In this document: in pieces, positions 8,491 to 15,810 of the stretch | How positions within the stretch are numbered: position 1 is the stretch's first letter | How the letters are laid out: each line of letters begins with the position of its first letter | Assembly (NCBI RefSeq): GCF_018598225.1 | Contig: NZ_JAHESF010000022.1 | Location: forward strand, 51,098 to 115,097 | Direction of reading: 5' to 3' | Source: Chryseosolibacter histidinae | GTDB taxonomy: Bacteria > Bacteroidota > Bacteroidia > Cytophagales > Cyclobacteriaceae | Length of the DNA stretch: 64,000 nt | The notes under the pieces: model-generated | Database searches by the model: none | The model's input: only the letters and a program-made list of their open reading frames with translations | What the model was told of the DNA's origin: nothing | Translations under genes and position numbers: made by a program

Positions 8491-8670
8491 CGTGTCTGCA
8501 ACCCTTTGAGCGTTTTTCGTGAGGCAGAATCTCTGCTTAAGATGTACCACGTGAATAGCGCTCAAGGGGTTGATCGTGCCTCGTGAAAGGCACGAGGTGC
8601 GATTTTACAAAGTACGACTAGCTGACATAACACTACACGTCTGTGGTCTGTGGACCGTCGACTGTGGACT
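8459..8670. repeat. 212-base element: inverted family B heptad arms around nested hairpins
   Basis: The left arm at about 8461-8484 is built from GGTCCAC, GGTCGAC and AGTCCAC. The right arm at 8647-8670 is its reverse complement, differing mainly by C/T exchanges. Between them are a 13-base inverted repeat (8500-8512 with 8559-8571, one mismatch) enclosing a small hairpin (8524-8536, GCAGA-ATC-TCTGC), and a further hairpin at 8579-8597 (CCTCGTG-aaagg-CACGAGG). The left arm codes for the permease C-terminus; the right arm meets the stop codon of the EEP gene. The element could act as a bidirectional terminator between the convergent genes, or be a MITE-like repeat. No transposase or clear target duplication is seen. 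Confidence 0.6.
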
Positions 8671-9466
8671 ATTCAAGTATCAGCTCCGCATATACCGGCA
8701 AATGATCGGAGGCGTAACGCTCGGGGATGACCTCGTGCTTTTTTACGTTGAATTTTTTCTGCGGATAGAAGGCGATGAAGTCGATCGCTTTTTGCGGGTT
8801 CTCTACCGGGATGGTGAAGTCGCAGGGATCGCAGGTACGTTTGAAATGGGTGTCCAGCACATCGATGACACCGGTTCCGGGGTGGGCATTGAAATCGCCC
8901 GCGATGATCAAAGGAAGTTTTGAGCTTTTAAGCGCTTCGGCGATGGCGTGGATCTGCAGCTCGCGGTTCACCGGATCACGTTGTGCGTCCAGGTGTGTGC
9001 AGGCGAAGACCATTTCTCTTTTGCCGGGTAGCGTGATAGTAGCGGTTCCCAACACACGGGGCTCGCCGCCAGTTCCCTCCTTGGTCGGCAACGCGTAACG
9101 TTTTTGATTGGTCATCGGGTAGCGCGATAATATGGCCACACCGTATTCACCTCCGCCGTAATCGATGGCTTTGATGAAATAAGGCGTGAGGCCAGTTTTG
9201 CGGCCTAGCTCTTCCGCCTGGTTGAAAGGTCCCGAGCGCCCGGTGTGCACATCTACTTCCTGCAGGGCAACGAGGTCAGGCTGACGTGAATTGATCACGC
9301 GGGCAATGGCATCCAGGTCGATGCTGTCTTTCTTTGACGGCGGCGCTGCGTGGTGAATGTTATAACAAAGGATTTTCAGTGTCAGTTTTTTGCTTTGCGC
9401 GATCAGGGGATATGCTGAAGCGAGAATAAGAACAAGCGCCACTAGCAGGCGAAGAAATAGTTTCAT
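8669..9466 (-). CDS. Secreted endonuclease/exonuclease/phosphatase (EEP) family hydrolase
   Basis: A 265-residue protein with a signal peptide of about 23 residues (MKLFLRLLVALVLILASAYP, ending LIAQ). The EEP catalytic motifs appear in order: CYNIHHA, LVALQEVD (metal-binding Glu), ACTHLDAQ, IAGDFNAHPG (Asp/Asn pair) and ASDHLPVYAE (Asp-His). The fold hydrolyses phosphodiester or phosphomonoester bonds with Mg2+; family members include nucleases, sphingomyelinases and inositol phosphatases. The signal peptide places it in the periplasm or outside, so a nutrient-phosphate or extracellular nucleic-acid role is possible. It is convergent with the APC permease gene. Confidence 0.85.
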   Translation of the reverse strand: MKLFLRLLVALVLILASAYPLIAQSKKLTLKILCYNIHHAAPPSKKDSIDLDAIARVINSRQPDLVALQEVDVHTGRSGPFNQAEELGRKTGLTPYFIKAIDYGGGEYGVAILSRYPMTNQKRYALPTKEGTGGEPRVLGTATITLPGKREMVFACTHLDAQRDPVNRELQIHAIAEALKSSKLPLIIAGDFNAHPGTGVIDVLDTHFKRTCDPCDFTIPVENPQKAIDFIAFYPQKKFNVKKHEVIPERYASDHLPVYAELILE

Positions 9467-9813
9467 GATGAAGTTTTGTGTTTTTGAATTGCGGACGGAA
9501 GGTAGAAAAAAATAGTTGCCGGTTGGGTCATAGTGTTTATGAAGATAGATTTTGTGTGGTGAAAAAAGACCCGGTGCCGCTCCGAGGCCGCGGCGAGGGC
9601 CTCGTCATACGTCATTCGGACTCAACCCAACCCGCGCATTCCCTTGCCAGGCCAAAGGTTGGCTTATGTCCTCATGGCGTATGACTGAAAGAGCTCCGAT
9701 CAGAATTAGGTGCTGACATTGGACTGCCGCAAATCAAAAAATGCCGGTTGTCAGAGGAATAATTTTTGCCCGATAAACAGAAGGAAATAGTTAGAGATAA
9801 GCAGCATTTAAAG
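9467..9813. other. Intergenic region with a REP-like inverted repeat
   Basis: No convincing gene is seen. A GC-rich segment at about 9586-9690 holds an imperfect inverted repeat: GTCATACGTCAT near 9604 against ATGGCGTATGAC near 9675. It also holds a GTCATTCGGACTCAACCC stretch that resembles the GTCATTC repeats at 15673 and 18310, so it is probably another copy of a dispersed intergenic repeat. Confidence 0.4.
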
Positions 9814-10008
9814 ATGAAAGTTATGAGCACAGATAGCAGCAGGCCAGAGAAGGAAGCGGGGGAACCGGGCAAGGGTAAAAAGACACCGGATCCGCAGCTT
9901 AACCGGGATATTAATAAACAGGTGCAGGAGGAGCGATTCCCGGAAGCGACTCTGAGCAAGAATCCGAGGAAGGATACCGAGTTTCAGGAAACGAAGACTC
10001 GGGAATAG
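9814..10008 (+). CDS. Small, highly charged hydrophilic protein
   Basis: A possible 64-residue protein (start ATG at 9814; ATG at 9823 would give 61). It has no hydrophobic segment and is very rich in Lys, Glu, Pro, Asp and Arg, with stretches such as KKTPDPQLNRDINKQVQEER. The composition fits intrinsically disordered small proteins often found in Bacteroidota. No domain is recognised. The coding sequence ends just where family D heptads begin. Being short and of biased composition it could be spurious, but the absence of rare codons and the clean stop make it plausible. Confidence 0.4.
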   Translation: MKVMSTDSSRPEKEAGEPGKGKKTPDPQLNRDINKQVQEERFPEATLSKNPRKDTEFQETKTRE

Positions 10009-10140
10009 TTGCCGGTTACCGGATAGCCGGTTTCGGGAGGTGTTGAAAATCACGTCCGATTTCTGTTCACTAGATCCACACACGAATAGGGATGGCCGAA
10101 GCCGCACCCGAACTGGCAACCGGCAACTGGCAACTGAACT
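10009..10140. repeat. Inverted family D heptad arms (GGTTGCC/GGCAACT)
   Basis: The left arm at 10009-10037 reads as GTTGCCG, GTTACCG, GATAGCCG. The right arm at 10107-10140 reads as GGCAACC, GGCAACT, GGCAACT and is the reverse complement of the left in type. The loop between is about 70 bases. It lies between the convergent small-protein and kinase genes, where a bidirectional terminator would be expected. A second copy of the family is at 52458-52490. Confidence 0.55.
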
Positions 10141-10149
10141 CGAACGTTT

Positions 10150-11472
10150 TTATAGTATAATAACAAACTCCGTCCCCTTTCCTCTTTCGGTGTGAAACTG
10201 AATATCCGCGTGGTGCAGCTGAAGGATCTGTTTGGTGATGGCTAAGCCAATGCCGGAGCCGCTTTTGCGGGTGGTGAAAAACGGGATGAAGATCTTTTCG
10301 GCGGTGCGCTCGTCCATGCCCTCACCATTGTCGGCGATGTGAATACAAACATTTCCCTTGGCATGCCGGGAGGTGCGGACGAGGATGGCGGGATCCGGTT
10401 TGCCGGCGAGCGCGTCGATGGCATTCAAAACCAGGTTGATCAGCACATGCTCCATCAGCTCAGGGTCCGCCTCGATGGTGACTTCCACGTCCGACACACG
10501 AAAATGAATGGCCTCCGTTTCGAGCCTGTGCTGCATCAGCGTGTGCACCCTCCCTACAAGGTCCTTTACGCTCACCTGCTTCAACGACAGTTCCGGAATA
10601 CCAGAGAGCTTGCGATATGATTGCGTAAAATTGTAAAGCCCTTCACTCCTGATCTTGATGGCGTCCAGTCCCTGGTGCAAGGCATCGTACTGCGGCGCAT
10701 CGCGCATATTCTGATTAACCAGCCCATGCAACGTACCACTGAGCGAAATGATGGGCGCCACGGAGTTCATGATCTCGTGGCTGAGCACACGGATGAGCTT
10801 CTGCCAGGCTTCGATCTCGCGGGCATCGAGCTCGCTGCGGATGTTCTGCATGGAGATGAGCTTAAAATAACGCTCTCCCAGCTTGAACTCCGAAGCATGA
10901 AGGGAAACCTGGAGCAGCTCGTTGTTCACCCGCAGCTTCACCAGTTGTGTTTCACCGGTGCGGATCTCATGCAGGGTCCTGACAAACGATTCGTCGAACG
11001 ATTCGAGCGACCGCAGGCTGAGGATCACATCTTTCTGCAGCAGGTCTTTCAGCGCCTGGTTGGCCAGGTGCACCCTGCCATCGGCGTCGATGCTGAGAAT
11101 ACCCACACGCAAATGTTCTACCAGCATCTCCAGGTACCGGTGCTGCACTTCCTTTTCGGCGCTGATGGCCTTGAAGGCGCCGGAAATATTATTGAGGGCT
11201 TCATACAGCTCGTTGAAGCTCCTGCCCTTGCCCGAAGCCTGGTAGTGTGTGGTGAAATCGCGCTGCAGTAAGCTGACCATAAACGTGCGGAAGTCGCGGT
11301 TGAACCGGTCGATGAACCAGATGAGCTCCGCCAGCAGGATGAGAACGCCGGCAGCGAGGTACACGCTTCTCAGGTACAACGCATGCACCAGGCACCACGC
11401 CAGCAATGACACGGCCAGCGTAAGGATCATCACCCGGACGATCACCAGGAACCGGAAGTTCTTAAATGCCAT
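10150..11472 (-). CDS. NtrY-like membrane sensor histidine kinase
   Basis: A 440-residue kinase starting at the ATG at 11472 (MAFKNFRFLVIVRVMILTLA). Two membrane helices lie at about residues 7-30 and 34-52 with almost no periplasmic loop, so it senses within the membrane or the cytoplasm. A PAS-like region follows (LVEHLRVGILSIDADGRV, about 130-220). The H-box is LIRVLSHEIMNSVAPI, the N-box LINLVLNAIDAL, the G1 box IADNGEGMD, the F-box IFIPFFTT and the G2 box GSGIGLAI. Its start codon overlaps the end of the response regulator gene by 11 bases, so the two are translationally coupled cognate partners. The pair is divergent from the permease array and very probably controls it, which is inference from position. 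Confidence 0.85.
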   Translation of the reverse strand: MAFKNFRFLVIVRVMILTLAVSLLAWCLVHALYLRSVYLAAGVLILLAELIWFIDRFNRDFRTFMVSLLQRDFTTHYQASGKGRSFNELYEALNNISGAFKAISAEKEVQHRYLEMLVEHLRVGILSIDADGRVHLANQALKDLLQKDVILSLRSLESFDESFVRTLHEIRTGETQLVKLRVNNELLQVSLHASEFKLGERYFKLISMQNIRSELDAREIEAWQKLIRVLSHEIMNSVAPIISLSGTLHGLVNQNMRDAPQYDALHQGLDAIKIRSEGLYNFTQSYRKLSGIPELSLKQVSVKDLVGRVHTLMQHRLETEAIHFRVSDVEVTIEADPELMEHVLINLVLNAIDALAGKPDPAILVRTSRHAKGNVCIHIADNGEGMDERTAEKIFIPFFTTRKSGSGIGLAITKQILQLHHADIQFHTERGKGTEFVIIL

Positions 11473-12835
11473 AGGTCTCCATTCTGCGGTACAACGCGCC
11501 CCGCGACAAGCCCAGCTCTTCGGCGGCGTGGCTGATGTTGCCGCTATGTTTGGCGATGGCCTTGCGGATAGCCCACGCTTCGAGCTTTTCAAGGTTGAGG
11601 TGATCGAACATGAAGTCGCCCGCCATCTGTTTCTGAAACGATCCGAAATCTTCGGCGGTAAGCTGCTCCCCTTCACACATGATCACGGCCCGCTCGAGTG
11701 CGTGCTGCAGCTCCCTGATGTTGCCGGGCCACCGGTATTGCTGCAGGTAAGTGATCACAGGCGCAGCAAGCTTCAGGTAAGGCTTCTGGTACTTCTGGCT
11801 GAACCGTGTAAGAAAATGAGCGGCGATCAGTGGTATATCCTCCGGCCTGTCGTACAACGGCGGCACGGTGATCTCCACCGTATTGATGCGGTACAAGAGG
11901 TCTTCCCTGAACTTTCCTTCCTTTACCATAGCCTGGAGGTTGCAGTTGGTGGCGCAGATAATGCGTACGTCGAGGTCTATGGGCTCATTGGTACCCAGGC
12001 GTATCACTTTTTTATGCTGCAACACCGTAAGCAATTTGGCCTGCAGCGGGAGCGAGAGATTGCCGATCTCATCGAGCAGCAGCGTACCTCCTGCCGCGGC
12101 TTCGAACCTGCCAACACGGTCTTCCTTAGCATCCGTGAATGCCCCCTTGCGATGGCCGAACAGCTCGCTTTCAAAAATGCTTTCACTGAGAGCGCCGACA
12201 TCCACAGCCATAAAGATCCCTTCCGATCGTGTGGAGTGCCGGTGGATCTCGCGTGCGATCACCTCTTTGCCTGTGCCGTTCTGCCCGAGGATGAGTACAA
12301 CGGCTTCCGTAGGCGCCACTTTCTCGATCGTTTTGCGGATGGCCGAGATCGCTTCTGACTTGCCGATCAACGGCTCATAACGCTGATCGAGGGCAGACAC
12401 CAGTGACTTCTGCTGTGACTTCAGCTGTCGTACTTTCTGCTTCTCCTGGCTCACAAGATTTGCCGTCTTCACCGTAGCGAGCAGCTTCTCGTTCTGCCAT
12501 GGCTTTACAATAAAATCCAGCGCGCCTTCCTTGATGGATTCAACCGCTACCTGGATATCGGCATAGGCGGTGATGAGCACGATCTGGGTATCGGGACTGA
12601 GGCTCAGGATCTTTTTGAGCCAGAAGAGGCCCTGGTTGCCCGTGGTATCGCCTTGCCGGAAGTTCATGTCCAGCACCACCACATCAAACTGATCCCGATC
12701 GAACAATGCCGGGATCCGCTCGGGGTTGTTAGTGGTTTTCACGGAGGCAAAATGCGGTTCCAGCAGCAGCTTGATCGACAGCAGCACAAACTCATCATCA
12801 TCTACCAATAGAATGCGGCCTGAACTCTTGCTCAT
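11462..12835 (-). CDS. NtrC-type sigma-54-dependent response regulator
   Basis: A 457-residue protein in three domains. The receiver (about 1-125) has the acidic triad VDDDE, the phosphoacceptor Asp56 in VVLDMNF, the switch Thr in ITAYAD and the Lys of KPW. The AAA+ domain (about 150-385) has a Walker A with GQNGTGKE (Gln-Asn in place of the usual Glu-Ser), the sigma-54 contact loop GAFTDA following ELFGHRK, and Walker B TLLLDEIGN. The C-terminus (about 415-457) is a Fis-type helix-turn-helix, ISHAAEELGLSRGALYRRM. The intact GAFTDA loop means it can open sigma-54 promoters. Phosphorylation by the overlapping kinase is expected. Confidence 0.9.
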   Translation of the reverse strand: MSKSSGRILLVDDDEFVLLSIKLLLEPHFASVKTTNNPERIPALFDRDQFDVVVLDMNFRQGDTTGNQGLFWLKKILSLSPDTQIVLITAYADIQVAVESIKEGALDFIVKPWQNEKLLATVKTANLVSQEKQKVRQLKSQQKSLVSALDQRYEPLIGKSEAISAIRKTIEKVAPTEAVVLILGQNGTGKEVIAREIHRHSTRSEGIFMAVDVGALSESIFESELFGHRKGAFTDAKEDRVGRFEAAAGGTLLLDEIGNLSLPLQAKLLTVLQHKKVIRLGTNEPIDLDVRIICATNCNLQAMVKEGKFREDLLYRINTVEITVPPLYDRPEDIPLIAAHFLTRFSQKYQKPYLKLAAPVITYLQQYRWPGNIRELQHALERAVIMCEGEQLTAEDFGSFQKQMAGDFMFDHLNLEKLEAWAIRKAIAKHSGNISHAAEELGLSRGALYRRMETYGI

Positions 12836-13172
12836 ATCAATATTAAGCCCCTTCGGCTTTGGTGCTGGTAAAAATATTGAGAGGGCTATAAAAAACCATA
12901 AAAAGTGCCCAATATTGGACAGTTACTTTTCTGTCGGTGGGCAGTTGGGAATCGGTTTGCTTCAGAGGATGCGATTTTGAGATAGAATCGAGGTTTTCTG
13001 TTGTGGCATGGTAATGAAAAGGAACCAGGAGGGTTTTCAATTACAGGAGATTCAGGGCATTGGGAATTGGGCACTGGGGACCACCCGATCTGCATTGCTG
13101 ATGCCCTAATTTCCTAACACCCAAAGCTTGATAGTCGTGAATAAAAGATAGACAAGAAATAAAAACAACACT
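12836..13172. other. Divergent control region between the two-component genes and the permease array
   Basis: These 337 bases hold no gene. Seen here: a perfect palindrome CCAATATTGG at 12909-12918, a sigma-54-like element at 12945-12961, and heptads of a fifth family (E) as GGGCATT, GGGAATT, GGGCACT, GGGGACC at 13054-13082, with a related stretch at 12937-12956. A small hairpin (AAGCC-ccttc-GGCTT) lies near 12845 in the leader of the regulator gene. Confidence 0.5.
12945..12961 (+). promoter_or_regulatory. Possible sigma-54 promoter of the permease array
   Basis: TTGGGAATCGGTTTGCT matches the sigma-54 consensus YTGGCACGRNNNTTGCW at the invariant GG and GC with the required 10-base gap, and at the TTGC block. 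The CACG part is poor. It points toward the first permease gene, with a leader of about 200 bases. It partly overlaps heptad-like sequence, so chance is a real alternative. Confidence 0.3.
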
Positions 13173-15533
13173 ATGTTCAGACACAACCTTATCCTTATCT
13201 ATAGAAATTTCATGCGGTTCAGGTCGGCGTTCCTGATCAACCTGGTGGGACTTTCCACCGGACTCACTTGTACGCTGCTGATCTTTCTGTGGGTGGATGA
13301 CGAGCTTCAGATGGACCAGTTCCATGCTAAAGGAAACCGGATCGTTCACCTGATGGAGCACCGGAAAAAAGCGGATGGCATCTGGACCTCCGAGACCACG
13401 GCAGGTCCACTGGCGGAAACCATCATCAAGGACATACCCGAGATCGAATATGCTCTGCCCTCATCATGGACCAACAACAGCACCTTCTCGGTGGGCGATC
13501 ATAACGTGAAGGCCTCGGGCAAATCTGTGGGGCCGGATTTTTTCAAGATCTTTTCGTACGACCTCGTGCAGGGAAACAAAAACAGCGTGCTGGTGAACAA
13601 GAGCGCCATGGTGATCTCTGAGTCGCTGGCCGTGAAATTGTTCGGCACTACTGAAAATGTGGTTGGCAAAGCGGTGGAAGTCGACCACAAAAAACAGCAT
13701 ATCGTTACCGGCGTGTTCAGGGATGTCTCCAAACATTCGTCAGAACAATTCGAATATCTGCTCACCTTTGAGAGCTACGTGGAAGACAAGGAGTGGCTTC
13801 GTTACTGGGGGAACACCGCCGTCCGCACCATCGTGTTACTGAAACCAGGCGCAGACCTCAACCAGTTCAACGCCAAAATCGCGGATTATGTGAAAGTAAA
13901 GACCAATGGCGAGGTCACCTACCGCACCATGTTCGCCAAACCGATCCCTGAAAAATATCTCTATGGCCAGTACGAGAACGGTGTGCTGGTGGGTGGCAGG
14001 ATCACTTATGTAAAGTTGTTCTCCGTGATCGCTGTCTTTATTCTGGTCATCGCCTGCATCAACTTCATGAACCTCTCCACGGCGAAAGCTTCACGAAGAA
14101 TAAAAGAGGTCGGCATCAAAAAAGCCGTGGGTGCGGGACGCAGAATGCTCATCTTCCACTACCTGGGCGAAAGCTTGCTGCTCAGCTTCCTGTCACTGCT
14201 GATAGCCATTCTCATCACAGACCTTTTGCTTCCGCAGTTCAACGACATCACGGGCAAACAGCTTGCGCTGGATCTCAGCAGCAAACTTCTGTTCACCGGT
14301 ATTGGCATCGCCACCCTCACGGGCATTCTGGCGGGAAGCTATCCTGCTTTATACCTCTCCGGCTTCAACCCTGCTGTAGTGCTGAAAGGCAAGCTCAACA
14401 CTTCCCTGGGAGAGCTCTGGGCGCGCAAAGGCCTGGTGGTGTTCCAGTTTGTATTGTCTGTCATCTTTATCGTTTCAGTCTTCGTGGTATACAAGCAGAT
14501 CGAATATGTGCAATCCAAATCGCTGGGATACGTCAAGGACAATATCATCTACTTTGAGCGCGAGGGAAAGCTCTGGAACAAAGATGGTCTTGAGTCTTTC
14601 TTACCGGCGCTTCGCAATATTCCCGGCGTGGTCAATGCTTCCGCCACCACCCACGATATGACCGGCCACAACAGCGGCACCTGGGGTGTTGAATGGCCAG
14701 GGCGAGATCCTAATGACAGAACAGAATTTGAAAACTTCGCCGTAGATTATGGCATGATCGAAACGCTCGGCATAAAAATGGCTGCCGGACGTTCCTTCTC
14801 TCCACAGTTCACCGACACTGCACGCATCATCTTTAACGAGGCGGCTATCGCTTTTATGGGCATGACCGATCCTATCGGGAAAACAGTAAAGTTATGGGGC
14901 AAAAACGTGGAGATCATCGGCGTTGTAAAAGACTTCCATTATGAATCGCTGCACGAAAACTACAAGCCCGTGTTCTTCCGGTTTGCGCCCAGCTATGCCT
15001 ACCTTATCATGGCAAAGCTCGAGGCGGGAAAAGAAACAGAAACGCTGGACAGGATCCGCGAGTTTTATGAAAAGTACAACGAGGGTTTTATTTTCGATTA
15101 CCGATTCCTGGACGAAGACTACCAATCGCAATACATCGCCGAGCAACGTGTTGCCACGCTTTCAAAATATTTTGCAGGACTCGCCGTGCTGATCTCATGC
15201 CTGGGATTGTTCGGGCTGGCCGCTTTCACTGCTGAACGGCGCCTCAAAGAGATCGGCATCAGAAAAGTGCTGGGCTCCAGCGCCTTCGGCATCGTCACCC
15301 TGCTCTCCGCAGACTTCACCAAAGTAGTGCTTGTATCGATCGTGATTGCGCTGCCGGTAAGTTACTGGCTCGCCACCACCTGGCTGGGCAACTTTGCCTT
15401 CAGGATCACGCTTGAATGGTGGTACTTCGCTGCTGCCGGCGCCATTGCCATGCTCATTGCCTGGATCACGGTGGGGACGCAGGCAGTGAAGGCGGCGGGG
15501 GTTAATCCGACGAAATGTTTGAAAGATGAATAA
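13173..15533 (+). CDS. MacB/FtsX-like ABC transporter permease, array copy 1
   Basis: A 786-residue protein. It has a short amphipathic N-terminus (MFRHNLILIYRNFMRF), TM1 at about 20-42, a MacB-type periplasmic domain to about 280, and an FtsX core with helices near 283-303, 330-350 and 370-390. A fifth helix lies near 420-440, followed by a second periplasmic domain to about 660 and three C-terminal helices. Each half carries the cytoplasmic coupling helix (RRIKEVGIKKAVGAG and RRLKEIGIRKVLGSS) that docks on an ABC ATPase. MacB-type permeases couple ATP hydrolysis to export or mechanical work rather than simple transport. No ATPase gene is in the window. This copy is nearest the sigma-54 regulator. 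Confidence 0.85.
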   Translation: MFRHNLILIYRNFMRFRSAFLINLVGLSTGLTCTLLIFLWVDDELQMDQFHAKGNRIVHLMEHRKKADGIWTSETTAGPLAETIIKDIPEIEYALPSSWTNNSTFSVGDHNVKASGKSVGPDFFKIFSYDLVQGNKNSVLVNKSAMVISESLAVKLFGTTENVVGKAVEVDHKKQHIVTGVFRDVSKHSSEQFEYLLTFESYVEDKEWLRYWGNTAVRTIVLLKPGADLNQFNAKIADYVKVKTNGEVTYRTMFAKPIPEKYLYGQYENGVLVGGRITYVKLFSVIAVFILVIACINFMNLSTAKASRRIKEVGIKKAVGAGRRMLIFHYLGESLLLSFLSLLIAILITDLLLPQFNDITGKQLALDLSSKLLFTGIGIATLTGILAGSYPALYLSGFNPAVVLKGKLNTSLGELWARKGLVVFQFVLSVIFIVSVFVVYKQIEYVQSKSLGYVKDNIIYFEREGKLWNKDGLESFLPALRNIPGVVNASATTHDMTGHNSGTWGVEWPGRDPNDRTEFENFAVDYGMIETLGIKMAAGRSFSPQFTDTARIIFNEAAIAFMGMTDPIGKTVKLWGKNVEIIGVVKDFHYESLHENYKPVFFRFAPSYAYLIMAKLEAGKETETLDRIREFYEKYNEGFIFDYRFLDEDYQSQYIAEQRVATLSKYFAGLAVLISCLGLFGLAAFTAERRLKEIGIRKVLGSSAFGIVTLLSADFTKVVLVSIVIALPVSYWLATTWLGNFAFRITLEWWYFAAAGAIAMLIAWITVGTQAVKAAGVNPTKCLKDE

Positions 15534-15800
15534 AAAGAAGTCAGAAGTCAGGAGCCAGGAGTCAGAAGGAGGAGTAACCCACCTTCGCTGTCCTGCGCTG
15601 ATGCCATCGCAAGCTATGGAGGGTGAAAGAAGTAAGTAGTAAGGAGTAAGGAGCGGTATAGTCTGAGATCCGTCATTCGGAACGAGGGAGGTGTGGTGGC
15701 ATGAGGGAGTGAAGAATCCCGTAGTAACGAAGTGCACAAGTCGTGCAGCTCACTAACCGGCCCCGAATACAGAGAAAAAAAAACAAATTGGGAATTAAAA
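15534..15800 (+). repeat. Composite intergenic repeat: heptads, REP-like hairpin, GTCATTC element (copy 1)
   Basis: In order: family A heptads (AGTCAGA, AGTCAGG, AGCCAGG, AGTCAGA) at 15539-15570; a segment with CCACCTTCGCTGTCC and GCAAGCTATGGAGGGTG at about 15577-15628; more heptads (AAGTAAG, TAGTAAG, GAGTAAG) to 15652; and an element of the GTCATTC...GAAGAATCCCG type at about 15673-15725, followed by GTCGTGCAGCTCACTAACCGG. The arrangement is nearly identical after copy 2 at 18181. No gene is seen. Confidence 0.6.
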
Positions 15801-15810
15801 AAGTAACAGC

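Noticed and set aside
8459..8670. Insertion sequence with terminal inverted repeats
   Set aside because: The interior is only about 160 bases, has no transposase frame, and no flanking target duplication is evident; it is listed as a repeat element.
9808..10119. Minus-strand open frames opposite the small charged protein
   Set aside because: They run through heptad repeats, and their Ser-, Leu- and Cys-rich translations lack any pattern.
11472..11676. N-terminal extension of the histidine kinase by 68 residues
   Set aside because: The extension lies inside the response regulator gene in another frame, and its Ser/Arg-rich translation does not resemble kinase sequence; the ATG at 11472 precedes the first membrane helix.
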